A stretch of 64,000 nucleotides of DNA from Sphaerisporangium melleum. GTDB lineage: Bacteria > Actinomycetota > Actinomycetes > Streptosporangiales > Streptosporangiaceae. Shown here piece by piece: positions 14,884 to 23,963 of this stretch (its first letter is position 1; each line of letters opens with the position of its first letter). Below the pieces are notes generated by a model, which was given only the letters and a program-made list of their open reading frames with translations, did no database searches and was not told the DNA's origin. The stretch spans positions 19,932-83,931 of the forward strand of contig NZ_BMNT01000025.1 of NCBI RefSeq assembly GCF_014646695.1. The letters run 5' to 3'. The position numbers and the translations under genes were made by a program.

Positions 14884-17800
14884 ATGACGATCCCGATCCA
14901 ATTCGCCGAGGCGCAGGGCGAAGGGCTGCTCGCCGTGCCCGGCGGGGACGAGCGGCTGATCGCGGTGCTGGCCGCCGCCGCGCCCTTCCCCGAGCGCGTT
15001 TCGGGCGAGTACTTCGTCCCGGTGACCGGGCGCGGCCCGCGCCAGGCGTCCGAGCGCACCAAACGCTGGCTCAAGGCGGCCGTGGGTGACGACGAGGACA
15101 CCAAGCGCTCCCTGCTGCACCACCGCAGGCGCCACGGCCGCGACCTCGGCGCCGGGCTGGTCGACGTCCGGCTGGCCGACCCGCGCCGGCTGCCCGACTG
15201 GGGATACGCCCTGGTGGACTTCCTGCTCGCCCAGCCGCCCACGGCCGCCGCCGACCCCGCCTCCGGGCGGCCCGGCTCGCCGTTCGTGGCCTTCCGGCGC
15301 GCGGTGAACCGGCTGGTCGACATCAAGGACGGGACGGTGCGCGGCGTGCCCGTCACCCCCGAGGCGTGCGAGGACATCGCCGGGCAGCTCGTCGAGCGGC
15401 TCACCCAGGTGTGCTTCTCCGGCTTCGCCTTCGAGGCCCAGCTCGCCGGCACCGCCAACGACGTGTCCGCCTGGCTGGCCAGTCCAGGCCTGGACGTCAG
15501 CCAGGCGGGCTGGCTGGACCGGCTGGAGACGCTGCCCGGCCTGGCGTACGTGATGGGCGTGACCTGCCTGCAGTGGCGGCGGGTGGTGCACGAGCTGTTC
15601 GACCGGCTGGGCGCCGACCTGCCCGAGCTGCGCAGGACGCTGTGGGGCTGGGCCTCACCCGGGCCGGTGACCGGCTACTCCGGCGACTCCGGCGACCCGC
15701 ACAACCACGGCAGGGTCGTCACGCTGCTCACCTTCGCCTCCGGCGAGCGGGTGGTCTACAAGCCCAAGGACCTGCGCTCGGTGGTCGGCCTGATGGACGT
15801 GTGCACCCTGCTCAACAACCACGGGCTCTCCCTGCCGCTGCACACCCGCAAGGTCGTCCTGCGCGACGACTACGGCTGGGAGGAGTACGTCACCGCCGAG
15901 CCCGGCACCGACGAGGACAGCGTCCGCCGCTACTACACGCGCCTGGGGATGCTGGCCCGCCTCGCCCAGTTCCTGGAGTGCCGCGACCTGTGGGCCGACA
16001 ACCTGGTCGCCCGCGGGGACACGCCGGTCTTCATCGACCTGGAGAACGTCCTGCAGGCCCGCATCGGCAAGCCCGCCCTCATCGGCGACCGGATCAAGGC
16101 GCTGTGGGGCAAGGTCGAGGAGACCGTCGTCAAGACCGCCGTCATCAGCTTCCCCCGGCTGATCGCGGGCGGCGTCCAGTCGCAGGACATCGGCTGCATG
16201 GCCGGGCTGCAGGAGCAGATCGCCGAGAACCCGCAGGGCTACCCGGTCGGCTGGGAGGCGCCCCCGTACCGTCCCACCTGGGGCGCGGGCGAGCTGGCCA
16301 AGCCCAGCCGGTACGCCGACGAGGTCACCGAGGGCTACCGGCAGATGCAGGAGTGCCTGGCGCGCAACCAGGAACTTCTGGCCGACCCGCGCGGCCCGCT
16401 GGCCCTGCTCAAGGACGCCCCCGTCCGCTACATCTGGCGCAGCACCTGGGACTGCGTGGACCTGCTCACCAAGAGCCTCACCCCCGGCGCGCTGATCGAC
16501 GGGGTGGCCAGAGAGGTCTGCCTGGCCCACCTGTTCCGTAGCGCCAGGGAGACCCTGCGGGCCGACCCCGCGCGCGAGGACATCCTGGAACTCGTCGAGC
16601 AGGAGATCGACGCCTTCCGCCGCATGGACGTGCCGCTGTTCCTCTCCAGGCCCGGGTCGGACTCGGTGTTCACCCCCGACGGCGTGGAGATCCCCGGGCA
16701 CTTCACCGGCACCGCCTGGCAGCGCCTGCAGGACCGCATCGCCGACCTGGCCGGATTCCCGGTCGAGGAGCACCTGGCCGTGCTGGAGACCTGCCTGGAC
16801 TTCACCGGCGCCGGCGAACTGCCCACCGCCTTCCCCGGCGCGGGCCCCCGCCCGCGCACCATCCGCGAGATCGGCCTGCACGCGTTCGACGTGTCCGGTC
16901 GGCGGGAGGAGCCGCAGACCGAGGTGCTGCTCGCCCGCGCCGGCGAGCTGGCCGACCAGGTGCTCGCCACCGCCGTGCCGCTCGGTGCGCCCCCGGACGG
17001 CGCCCTCGGCGAGCGGTCCGGATGGATCGGCGTGGTGACCTATCCGGCGCACGGCCTGGACCAGGTCGAGCCGCTGCACGGCGACCTGCTGACCGGCACC
17101 GCGGGTCTGGCCGTCTTCCTCGCCGAGCTGTACGCCAACACCGGAGCCCCCGGCCACTGGACGGCCGCGCAGGACGCCCTGGATGCCTCGGAGGAGTTCG
17201 TCACGCTGTCCACCAAGTCGGGTCTGTACCGCCGCATGTGCGGGACCCCCGCCCCGGTCGGCGCCTTCGTCGGGATCGGCGCGGCCATCTACGCGCTCAG
17301 CCGCTGCGGCGCCACCCTCGGCGACGCCCGGCTGGCCGAGCGGGCGGCCGCGCTGCTGCCGCTGGCCGAGTCGGAGCTGGCACTGGCCACCTCGGCCGAG
17401 CCCGTGCTCGGCCGCGCGGGGCTGCTGCTCGCCCTGTGCAAGCTCCGCGAGGCGTCCCCCGTCGCGGTCCCGGCGGCCGACGCGCTCACCGCGCGGCTGC
17501 ACGCCGACCTGATGGCCGAGTTCACCGGGGGAGCCGCCGCCCGGCCACCGCACCCGCCCGGCGTGCCCATCCTGGAAGGGCTGCCCACCGGTACGGACGG
17601 GCTGGTGTGGGCGCTGGCCACCGGCGCCGCCGCGCTCGGCGAGACCGGCCCGGCCGCCGCCCCGCTGCTGGCCCACCGGTTCGCCCTGGACACCCCGGGC
17701 TCGCTGCTGGCCGCCGTCGGCACCGCGCACCTGCTCACCGGCGAGGTCCCCGCCGAACTGCGCGAGCGGGTCACCCGCTACTGCGCACCCGACGCGGGAC

Positions 17801-18060
17801 GCTCCTGCGCGCGGCTGGTCGTGGACGCCGAGGTGGCGCTGCACACCGCCCGGCTGACCGGCGACCAGGCACTGGACCGCTCCGCCCGCGCCCTGGCCGC
17901 CGAGCTGCTGCGCCGCCGCGACCACACCGGGCGCTGGTTCGCCGACCGGCGGCGCGCCGACCGCCTCACCCTGTCGGCGGTCGACGGGCTCGCCGCGGCC
18001 GGGCTCACCCTGCTGCGGCTCGCCGACGACCAGGTCGCCTCGCTCCGCCTCGTCCACTGA
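14884..18060 (+). CDS. lanM: Class II lanthipeptide synthetase (LanM)-like, cyclase site degenerate
   Basis: LanM enzymes phosphorylate and eliminate Ser/Thr of the precursor, then add Cys to form lanthionine. This 1058-residue protein has the normal two-domain layout. The dehydratase half keeps Lys293 (VVYKPKD), Asp368 and Asn373 (RDLWADN), Asp385/Glu387 (FIDLE) and Arg515/Thr521 (VRYIWRST), spaced as in CylM, but the motif DxH reads DLW (Trp370). The cyclase half keeps fold motifs (GDLLTGTAGLAVFLAEL, GAFVGIGAAIYAL) yet lacks zinc ligands. The HG motif is PTGTDG (Thr902), the WC-G motif is not found, and CHG reads CAR (Cys975-Ala976). It follows the exporter directly. Dehydration without cyclisation is inferred. 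Confidence 0.88.
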   Translation: MTIPIQFAEAQGEGLLAVPGGDERLIAVLAAAAPFPERVSGEYFVPVTGRGPRQASERTKRWLKAAVGDDEDTKRSLLHHRRRHGRDLGAGLVDVRLADPRRLPDWGYALVDFLLAQPPTAAADPASGRPGSPFVAFRRAVNRLVDIKDGTVRGVPVTPEACEDIAGQLVERLTQVCFSGFAFEAQLAGTANDVSAWLASPGLDVSQAGWLDRLETLPGLAYVMGVTCLQWRRVVHELFDRLGADLPELRRTLWGWASPGPVTGYSGDSGDPHNHGRVVTLLTFASGERVVYKPKDLRSVVGLMDVCTLLNNHGLSLPLHTRKVVLRDDYGWEEYVTAEPGTDEDSVRRYYTRLGMLARLAQFLECRDLWADNLVARGDTPVFIDLENVLQARIGKPALIGDRIKALWGKVEETVVKTAVISFPRLIAGGVQSQDIGCMAGLQEQIAENPQGYPVGWEAPPYRPTWGAGELAKPSRYADEVTEGYRQMQECLARNQELLADPRGPLALLKDAPVRYIWRSTWDCVDLLTKSLTPGALIDGVAREVCLAHLFRSARETLRADPAREDILELVEQEIDAFRRMDVPLFLSRPGSDSVFTPDGVEIPGHFTGTAWQRLQDRIADLAGFPVEEHLAVLETCLDFTGAGELPTAFPGAGPRPRTIREIGLHAFDVSGRREEPQTEVLLARAGELADQVLATAVPLGAPPDGALGERSGWIGVVTYPAHGLDQVEPLHGDLLTGTAGLAVFLAELYANTGAPGHWTAAQDALDASEEFVTLSTKSGLYRRMCGTPAPVGAFVGIGAAIYALSRCGATLGDARLAERAAALLPLAESELALATSAEPVLGRAGLLLALCKLREASPVAVPAADALTARLHADLMAEFTGGAAARPPHPPGVPILEGLPTGTDGLVWALATGAAALGETGPAAAPLLAHRFALDTPGSLLAAVGTAHLLTGEVPAELRERVTRYCAPDAGRSCARLVVDAEVALHTARLTGDQALDRSARALAAELLRRRDHTGRWFADRRRADRLTLSAVDGLAAAGLTLLRLADDQVASLRLVH

Positions 18061-18178
18061 CCCACCCCCTGCCCGCACCCCGCCGCCCGTCTCCCCTCGA
18101 CCCGTTCCGGCCCCGGCGAACGCCCGGCGCCGGGCCTCACCTCCCTCCCGCTCCGCGCACCGACCCGAGAGGAACGCC

Positions 18179-20446
18179 ATGGACGCCCGACCAGCATTTC
18201 GCCGTCACTTCAGGGTGGAGGTCATCGAGAGGGAAGGGGTCTACCTGATCTCCGAGCGGGACACGCACGTCCTGACCGGGCGGTCGATCGAGGCGGTGGC
18301 GAGCCTGCTCGACGGCAAGCACACCGTCGAGGACATCCTCGTCGCGGTGGAGCCGGACATCGCGCCGGAGAACGTCTACTACGTCCTGCACACCCTCCGG
18401 CAGCGCGACCTGCTGGTCGACGTCACCGAGGACCTGGAGCGCAGGTCGGCGGCCTACTGGGAGATGGCCGGGCGCAACGGGCAGGAGGCGGCGGGCGCGG
18501 TACGGGGCGGGCGGGCCGAGCTGCTGACCGCCGGCGACGTACCGGGCGAGGAGCTGCGGCGGCTGCTGGCCGCCGAGGGCGTCACGGTCACCGGCCCGGC
18601 GGAGGGCGCGGACGCCGGCACGCTCACCGTCGTACTGACCGACGACTACCTGCGGGGCGAGCTGGCCGAGATCAACCGGCGGCACCTGGCCGACGGCCGG
18701 CCGTGGCTGCTGGCCCGCACGGCCGGCCCCGTCCTGTGGCTCGGCCCCGTCTTCCAGCCCGGCCAGGACGACGCCGGCTGCTGGCGCTGCCTGACCCAGC
18801 GGCTGGAGGGGCACCGCCAGTCGCTGACCTACCTGGAGAACCGGCTGCGCGGCACCAGGCCGCTGGTCCTGCCGCACGCCGACCTGGCGCTCACCCGCGA
18901 CGCCGGGGCCCGCCTGGTGGCCGCCGAGGCCGTCAAGTGGCTGGCCGGGGTGCGTACCGGCCAGCAGCGCGACGTCGTCACCATCGACACCCTGAACCTC
19001 GGCGCCACCCGCCACCCGGTGCGCCGCAGACCGCAGTGCCCCGACTGCGGCGACGCCGGCCTGATGGCGGCCCGGGCCGCCGCGCCGGTCGAGCTCACCT
19101 CGCGGCCCAAGACCTTCACCGCCGACGGCGGCCACCGCTCCCGCCACCCCGAGGACACCGCCGAGCGGTACGCCCACCTGGTCAGCCCGGTCACCGGCGT
19201 GGTCCGCGAGCTCACCCGCCTGGACACCGGCGTGCCGTTCGTCAAGACGTACGTGGCCGGGCACAACTTCGCCCGGCAGGTCCGCGACCTGGGCTCGCTG
19301 CGCAAGGGACTGCGCAGCCAGAGCGCCGGCAAGGGCATGACCGACCTGCAGGCCAAGGTCAGCGCCATGTGCGAGGCCATGGAACGCTACTCGGGCATCT
19401 TCCAGGGCGACGAGGCCAAGCGCAGGGCGACCTACCGCGAGCTGGGCGCCGACGCCGTCCACCCGAACGCCTGCTCGCTGTACAGCGAGGAGCAATATCG
19501 CACCCGCCGCGAGGTCACCGCCACCTCCAGCTACTCCTTCGTCAACGACCCGCTGGACCCGGACGCCGCCATCGAGTGGACGCCCGTGTGGTCGATGACC
19601 GAGCGGCGGCACAAGTACGTCCCCACCGGATACCTGTACTACTACTACAACGACCCGCAGGTCACCGGCGCGCTCTACACCTGGTCCGACTCCAACGGCA
19701 ACGCCGCCGGCTCCTCGATGGAGGACGCCGTGCTGCAGGGCTTCATGGAACTCGCCGAGCGCGACGCCGTGGCCGTGTGGTGGTACAACCGCGTGCGCCG
19801 CCCGGCCTTCGACCTCGGCGCCTTCGCCGACCCGTGGATGGACGAGTTCCAGGAGGTCTACGCCGGTCTCGGCCGCGACCTGCACGTGCTGGACCTGACC
19901 AACGACCTCGGCGTCCCGGTCGCCGCCGCGGTCAGCCGCCGCACGTCCGGGCCGACCGAGGACATCCTCATGGCCTTCGGCGCCCACTTCGACCCGCGCA
20001 TCGCCGTCCAGCGCGCCCTGGCCGAGATGAACCAGTTCATCCCCGCGGTCATCGACGTCGATCCGAACGGCCACACCCGCTACCGCTTCCCCGACAGCGA
20101 CCAGATCAACTGGTGGTCCACCGCCCGCGTCGCCGACCACCCCTACCTGCTGCCCGCCGGGCCGCCCGTGCCCGCCGGCGCCTACGACCGGCCGGCCACC
20201 ACCGACCTGCGCGACGACGTCGAGGCCGCTCGCACGCTGGTCGAGGAGCACGGCATGGAGATGCTCGTGCTCGACCAGACCCGCCCCGACATCGGCCTGC
20301 CGGTCGTCAAGGTCATCGTCCCGGGGATGCGCCACTTCTGGCGCCGCCTGGCCCCCGGCCGCCTGTACGACGTGCCCGTCCGGCTCGGCTGGCTCGCCGA
20401 GCCCACCCCGGAGGAGCGGATGAACCCCATCACGATGTTCCTGTGA
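18179..20446 (+). CDS. Fused TOMM leader-binding/ThiF-like and YcaO cyclodehydratase
   Basis: Catalyses ATP-dependent conversion of Cys (or Ser/Thr) to azolines. A winged-helix recognition element (about 8-80: FRVEVIEREGVYLISERDTHVL ... VYYVLHTLRQRDLLVD) would bind the precursor leader. A ThiF-like middle (about 100-300) has two zinc-type Cys pairs, Cys201/204 (CWRC) and Cys287/290 (CPDC). The YcaO domain (about 320-755) has the ATP-site segments SAGKGMTDLQAKVSAMCEAMERYSG and GFMELAERDAVAVWWYN. The 755-residue fusion is the usual single-chain form for this class. The C-terminus ends NPITMFL, not Pro-rich. The start ATG 18179 follows AGAGGAACGCC. It overlaps the SagB gene by four bases. Confidence 0.92.
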   Translation: MDARPAFRRHFRVEVIEREGVYLISERDTHVLTGRSIEAVASLLDGKHTVEDILVAVEPDIAPENVYYVLHTLRQRDLLVDVTEDLERRSAAYWEMAGRNGQEAAGAVRGGRAELLTAGDVPGEELRRLLAAEGVTVTGPAEGADAGTLTVVLTDDYLRGELAEINRRHLADGRPWLLARTAGPVLWLGPVFQPGQDDAGCWRCLTQRLEGHRQSLTYLENRLRGTRPLVLPHADLALTRDAGARLVAAEAVKWLAGVRTGQQRDVVTIDTLNLGATRHPVRRRPQCPDCGDAGLMAARAAAPVELTSRPKTFTADGGHRSRHPEDTAERYAHLVSPVTGVVRELTRLDTGVPFVKTYVAGHNFARQVRDLGSLRKGLRSQSAGKGMTDLQAKVSAMCEAMERYSGIFQGDEAKRRATYRELGADAVHPNACSLYSEEQYRTRREVTATSSYSFVNDPLDPDAAIEWTPVWSMTERRHKYVPTGYLYYYYNDPQVTGALYTWSDSNGNAAGSSMEDAVLQGFMELAERDAVAVWWYNRVRRPAFDLGAFADPWMDEFQEVYAGLGRDLHVLDLTNDLGVPVAAAVSRRTSGPTEDILMAFGAHFDPRIAVQRALAEMNQFIPAVIDVDPNGHTRYRFPDSDQINWWSTARVADHPYLLPAGPPVPAGAYDRPATTDLRDDVEAARTLVEEHGMEMLVLDQTRPDIGLPVVKVIVPGMRHFWRRLAPGRLYDVPVRLGWLAEPTPEERMNPITMFL

Positions 20447-21825
20447 ACGGCCCGGACGCGCCCCGCCCTCTGACCATGGTCGGCCTGCGCGAGGACGCCG
20501 TCGTCACGGTCGCGGACGGCGTGCTGACCATCACCCACCCGTTCGGCAGGACGGCCGTACGCGGCCTGCCGCCCGGCGTCCAGACCGTGCTGGGCGAGCT
20601 GCCCGGCACGCTGGCCGGCGAGGACGAGCTCGCCGGGCGGGTGCTCGCCGCGGGCGGGACCAGCCGGGACGTCGCCGTGCTCTACCTGGCCCTCGCCAAG
20701 CTGGCCCCGGTGCTGGTGCACGCGGTCGAGCCGCTGCTGCGGGTCGTCCCCATCGCCCGCGACGCCGTGTTCCACCAGCCCGCCCTGGCCCCCGACGACA
20801 CCGTGCGCCTGTCGCGGTTCGCCCTGCTGCGCAGGTCCGATGACGGGCTGATCCTGGAGTCCCCGCTGTCCCGGCACGTGGTCACCCTCACCGAGGAGGC
20901 CGTGCCGCTGATCGCGGCGCTCGGCCGCCCTGTCATGGTCAAACAGGCCCCCGAGGTGCTCGGCCACCTGGTCGCCGCCGGCCTGGCCCGCACCGACGAC
21001 ACCGAGGAACGCGACCCCGCGCTGCGCGCCTGGGACTTCCACGACCTGCTCTTCCACGCCCGCAGCAGGGCGGGACGGCACGACCGGCCGTTCGGCGCGA
21101 CCTTCCGCTTCCTGTCGGAGCTGCCGCCCGAGCCGGTGGTCAAACGGCCGCCCGACGGGCCCGCCGTGGAGCTGTACCGCCCCTCGCTGGAGGAGGCCGC
21201 CGCGGCCGACCCGCCGTTCACCACCGTCCTGGAGACCCGCAGGTCCGTCCGCGAGTACGCCGGGCCGCCGACCCTGCGCCAGCTCGGCGAGCTGCTCTAC
21301 CGGGCCGCCCGGGTCAGGAAGGTCGTCCCGCCGGCCCCCGGCATGCCCTACGAGGCCAGCAGCAGGCCCTACCCGGGCGGCGGCGCGGTCTACGAGCTGG
21401 AGCTGTACCTCACCGTCGCCCGGTGCGAGGGGCTGGCGGCCGGCGTCTACCACTACGACCCGCTCGGCCACCGGCTCCACGCGCTGCCCGCCCGGCCCGA
21501 GGACGCCCAGGGGATGCTCTCGGTGGCGCGCCTGGCCACCGGCGGGCTGGCCGAGCCCGACGTGCTCATCACCATGACCTCCCGCTTCCAGCGGATGTCG
21601 TGGAAGTACTCCGGCCTGGCCTACGGCGCCACGCTGAAGAACGTCGGCGCGCTCTACCAGACCCTCTACCTGGTGGCCACCGCGATGGGCCTGTCGCCCT
21701 GCGGCCTGGGCAGCGGCGACGCCGACCTGGCCGCCCGCACCTTCGGCCTCGACTGGGAACGCGAGTCGTCGGTCGGCGACTTCCTCATCGGCGGCCCCCC
21801 GCGCGCCGCGGCGTCCGGTTCGTGA
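20443..21825 (+). CDS. SagB-type FMN-dependent azoline dehydrogenase
   Basis: Oxidises azolines made by the cyclodehydratase to aromatic azoles. The 460-residue protein has an N-terminal region of about 230 residues and a C-terminal nitroreductase domain with TVLETRRSVREYAG (FMN phosphate binding), SSRPYPGGGAVYELELYL, RMSWKYSGLAYGATLKNVG and GLSPCGLGSGD. GTG 20443 overlaps the YcaO stop (GTGA), implying coupled translation; an ATG at 20473 is an alternative. Together with the YcaO protein it makes a complete thiazole/oxazole-forming pair. Confidence 0.9.
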   Translation: MNGPDAPRPLTMVGLREDAVVTVADGVLTITHPFGRTAVRGLPPGVQTVLGELPGTLAGEDELAGRVLAAGGTSRDVAVLYLALAKLAPVLVHAVEPLLRVVPIARDAVFHQPALAPDDTVRLSRFALLRRSDDGLILESPLSRHVVTLTEEAVPLIAALGRPVMVKQAPEVLGHLVAAGLARTDDTEERDPALRAWDFHDLLFHARSRAGRHDRPFGATFRFLSELPPEPVVKRPPDGPAVELYRPSLEEAAAADPPFTTVLETRRSVREYAGPPTLRQLGELLYRAARVRKVVPPAPGMPYEASSRPYPGGGAVYELELYLTVARCEGLAAGVYHYDPLGHRLHALPARPEDAQGMLSVARLATGGLAEPDVLITMTSRFQRMSWKYSGLAYGATLKNVGALYQTLYLVATAMGLSPCGLGSGDADLAARTFGLDWERESSVGDFLIGGPPRAAASGS

Positions 21826-21931
21826 TGTCCGTCATGCCCGGCCGGTGTCGTCTGCATCTGCCGGTGGCCGCCCCCGTTCGGGATCGTGGCGGACAGGGGG
21901 CCCAGTGGAACGGAGAGGCAGGGAGCGCCTG

Positions 21932-22249
21932 ATGGCGGAGAGCATCTACATCCTCGGAGATCAGGACCGCAAGAAGTTCGCCCGGCTGATCGCCGCCGCC
22001 TGGGGCGACGGCGCGCTCAGGGACCGGTACCAGAGCGACCCGCGGACGGTGCTCGACCAGTACGGCATCGTCTATCCCGACGGCGTCCCCACCCCGCCGC
22101 TGCCGCCGAGGCCGGACGGCGAGTTCGACGTCGCCGACCTGGAGTCGGCCGCCGGGAGCGTGGTCGCCAGCGTCAGCAGCGTCTCCGCCGGGGACGAGCC
22201 GGCCTGTTCCGGCAGCGGCGGCCTGCCCTGCTGGGGGGTGACGGGATGA
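21932..22249 (+). CDS. RiPP precursor peptide 4, NHLP-type leader
   Basis: A 105-residue precursor. Its leader is nearly identical in plan to precursor 1 (MAESIYILGDQDRKKFARLI, then YGIVYPDG and PPLPPRPDGEF), ending at DLESAAG (about residue 75). The core SVVASVSSVSAGDEPACSGS is followed by GGLPCWGVTG, with Cys 92 and 100 and about seven Ser plus one Thr. GGGAG precedes ATG 21932. It lies directly after the SagB gene and overlaps the ABC ATPase gene by four bases. It is far from the other three precursors, so it probably arose by duplication of the leader region with a divergent core. Confidence 0.85.
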   Translation: MAESIYILGDQDRKKFARLIAAAWGDGALRDRYQSDPRTVLDQYGIVYPDGVPTPPLPPRPDGEFDVADLESAAGSVVASVSSVSAGDEPACSGSGGLPCWGVTG

Positions 22250-23163
22250 GCGGCGCGGTGATCGAGGTCGAGGGGCTGCGCAAGCGCTACGGCGCCTTCA
22301 CCGCCGTGGACGGCATCTCCTTCGACGTCCGCCACGGCGAGGTGTTCGCCCTCCTCGGCACCAACGGCGCGGGCAAGACCACCACCATCGAGATCCTGGA
22401 AGGCTACCTGCGGGCCACCGAGGGCACCGTACGGGTGTTCGGCCACGACCCGGCCGAGCGTGGCGCGCTGCGCTCGCGCATGGGAGTGGTGCTGCAGGAG
22501 TCCGGCCTGTACGGGGAGCTGTCGGCGGCCGAGACGGTGACCGCCTGGCGCAGGTTCACCTCCGATGCCCGGCCGGTCGCCGAGGCGCTGGAGATGGTCG
22601 GCCTGACCGGCCAGGCCGGCACCCGGGTCAAGCGGATGTCCGGCGGCGAGCGGCGCAAGCTCGACATCGCGCTGGCCACGCTCGGCCGCCCCGACCTGCT
22701 GTTCCTGGACGAGCCCACCACCGGGCTGGACGCCGAGGCCAGGCGCAGGGTCCGCGACCTGGTACGCGAGCTGTCGGCCCAGGGCATGACCGTGGTCCTC
22801 ACCACCCACTACCTGGAGGAGGCCCAGGAGTTGGCCGCCCGGGTGGCCATCATGGACAAGGGCCGGATCGTCACCCAGGGCACGATGGCCGAGGTGCTCG
22901 GCCGCGGCTCGGGCCGGGTCGCGTTCGAACTGCCGGCCGGCGCCGGCCCCGAGGGGCTGCCGGTGGGCGGGGACGACACGCTCACCGTGACCGGGCGGCG
23001 GTGCGTCATCGTCACCGCCGAGCCCGAGGCCGTGGCGCACGCCGTGCTCGGCTGGGCGCACACCAAGGGCCTGCGGCTCAGCGGACTGGACGTCCGCCAG
23101 GCCACCCTCGAAGAGGTCTTCCTCGACATCGCCGACCGCGGCGCGCGGGAGGTCCGGACGTGA
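22246..23163 (+). CDS. ABC transporter ATP-binding protein (ABC-2 type, self-protection candidate)
   Basis: A 305-residue ATPase of the CcmA/DrrA type: Walker A GTNGAGKT (about 42), Q-loop VVLQESGLYGEL, signature MSGGERRKLDIALA, Walker B LLFLDEPTTGLD and switch His in TTHYLEEAQ. A C-terminal accessory domain of about 80 residues follows. ATG 22246 overlaps the precursor 4 stop; the permease starts within its own last codon (GTGA). Such two-gene exporters in RiPP clusters commonly give producer immunity, but substrate specificity is not shown by the sequence. Confidence 0.9.
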   Translation: MSGAVIEVEGLRKRYGAFTAVDGISFDVRHGEVFALLGTNGAGKTTTIEILEGYLRATEGTVRVFGHDPAERGALRSRMGVVLQESGLYGELSAAETVTAWRRFTSDARPVAEALEMVGLTGQAGTRVKRMSGGERRKLDIALATLGRPDLLFLDEPTTGLDAEARRRVRDLVRELSAQGMTVVLTTHYLEEAQELAARVAIMDKGRIVTQGTMAEVLGRGSGRVAFELPAGAGPEGLPVGGDDTLTVTGRRCVIVTAEPEAVAHAVLGWAHTKGLRLSGLDVRQATLEEVFLDIADRGAREVRT

Positions 23164-23963
23164 CCGCCTACACGCTCTCGCACTTCCGGCTCACCCAGAC
23201 GCTCTTCTGGCGCACCCCGGTGTCGGTGGGCATCGCCCTGTGCTTCCCCATCGTGTTCGGCGGGCTCATGCCAGCGGTACTGCCCGGCGGGGTCAGGGAC
23301 GGCGCCCCGGTCGAGGTCGCCGTCATGACCGGCGTCATCGTCATGGGCATGGCCACCCTGGGCTTCATGACGCTGGTGGAGTCCTTCGTCATGCGGCGCC
23401 AGATGCTCGTCCTCAAGCGGCTGCGCGGCACCGAGCTGCCCGACCTGGCGATCTTCGGCGGCGAGATCCTCACCGTCGCGGCGATCGGGCTGTTCCAGCT
23501 CGCGGCCATCGTCGCCCTGGCCAGGTTCGTGCACGGCGTCGCCCTGCCGGCCAACCCCGCGCTGCTGGTGGTCACCGTCCTGCTCGGGCTCGCGGTGTTC
23601 GCCGCGATGGCCATCGCGGTCAGCGGGCGGATCCCCGCGCAGGGCGCCACCGTCGTGGTGAGCCTGCCGTTCCTGCTGCTGGCCATCGGCCTGTCCGGCT
23701 TCGCCTACCCGGTCTCGGAGTTCCCCGGCTGGCTGCGCGCCGTCTCCGCCGTCCTGCCCTTCGGCCGGGTGGCCGAAGGGGTCACCACGGCCTACCTCGG
23801 ACGCGACTACGTCGGCCACGCGGGCGCCGGCGTGCCGCCGGAGATCGGGACGCTGGACGGCTTCCTGGTCATGTGGCCCGGCTGGCTGGTCCTGCTGGCC
23901 TGGCTCGCCCTGTCCCTGCTCGCCGCGAAGAGGTGGTTCAAGTGGGAACCTCGCAGAGGCTGA
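23160..23963 (+). CDS. ABC-2 type transporter permease
   Basis: A 267-residue membrane protein with six predicted hydrophobic segments and the ABC-2 layout. It has a short cytosolic start (TAYTLSHFRLTQTLFWRTPVSV), an early helix, and the FAYPVSEFPGWLRAVSAVLPFGRVAEG segment before the last helix, a typical family feature. GTG 23160 overlaps the ATPase stop. It overlaps the following kinase gene by 22 bp, placing the exporter and its regulator pair in one transcript. Confidence 0.88.
   Translation: MTAYTLSHFRLTQTLFWRTPVSVGIALCFPIVFGGLMPAVLPGGVRDGAPVEVAVMTGVIVMGMATLGFMTLVESFVMRRQMLVLKRLRGTELPDLAIFGGEILTVAAIGLFQLAAIVALARFVHGVALPANPALLVVTVLLGLAVFAAMAIAVSGRIPAQGATVVVSLPFLLLAIGLSGFAYPVSEFPGWLRAVSAVLPFGRVAEGVTTAYLGRDYVGHAGAGVPPEIGTLDGFLVMWPGWLVLLAWLALSLLAAKRWFKWEPRRG

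Noticed and set aside
14884-18060. Calling this an ordinary lanthionine-forming LanM
   Set aside because: The cyclase zinc ligands could not be found in their expected positions, so the usual product cannot be assumed.
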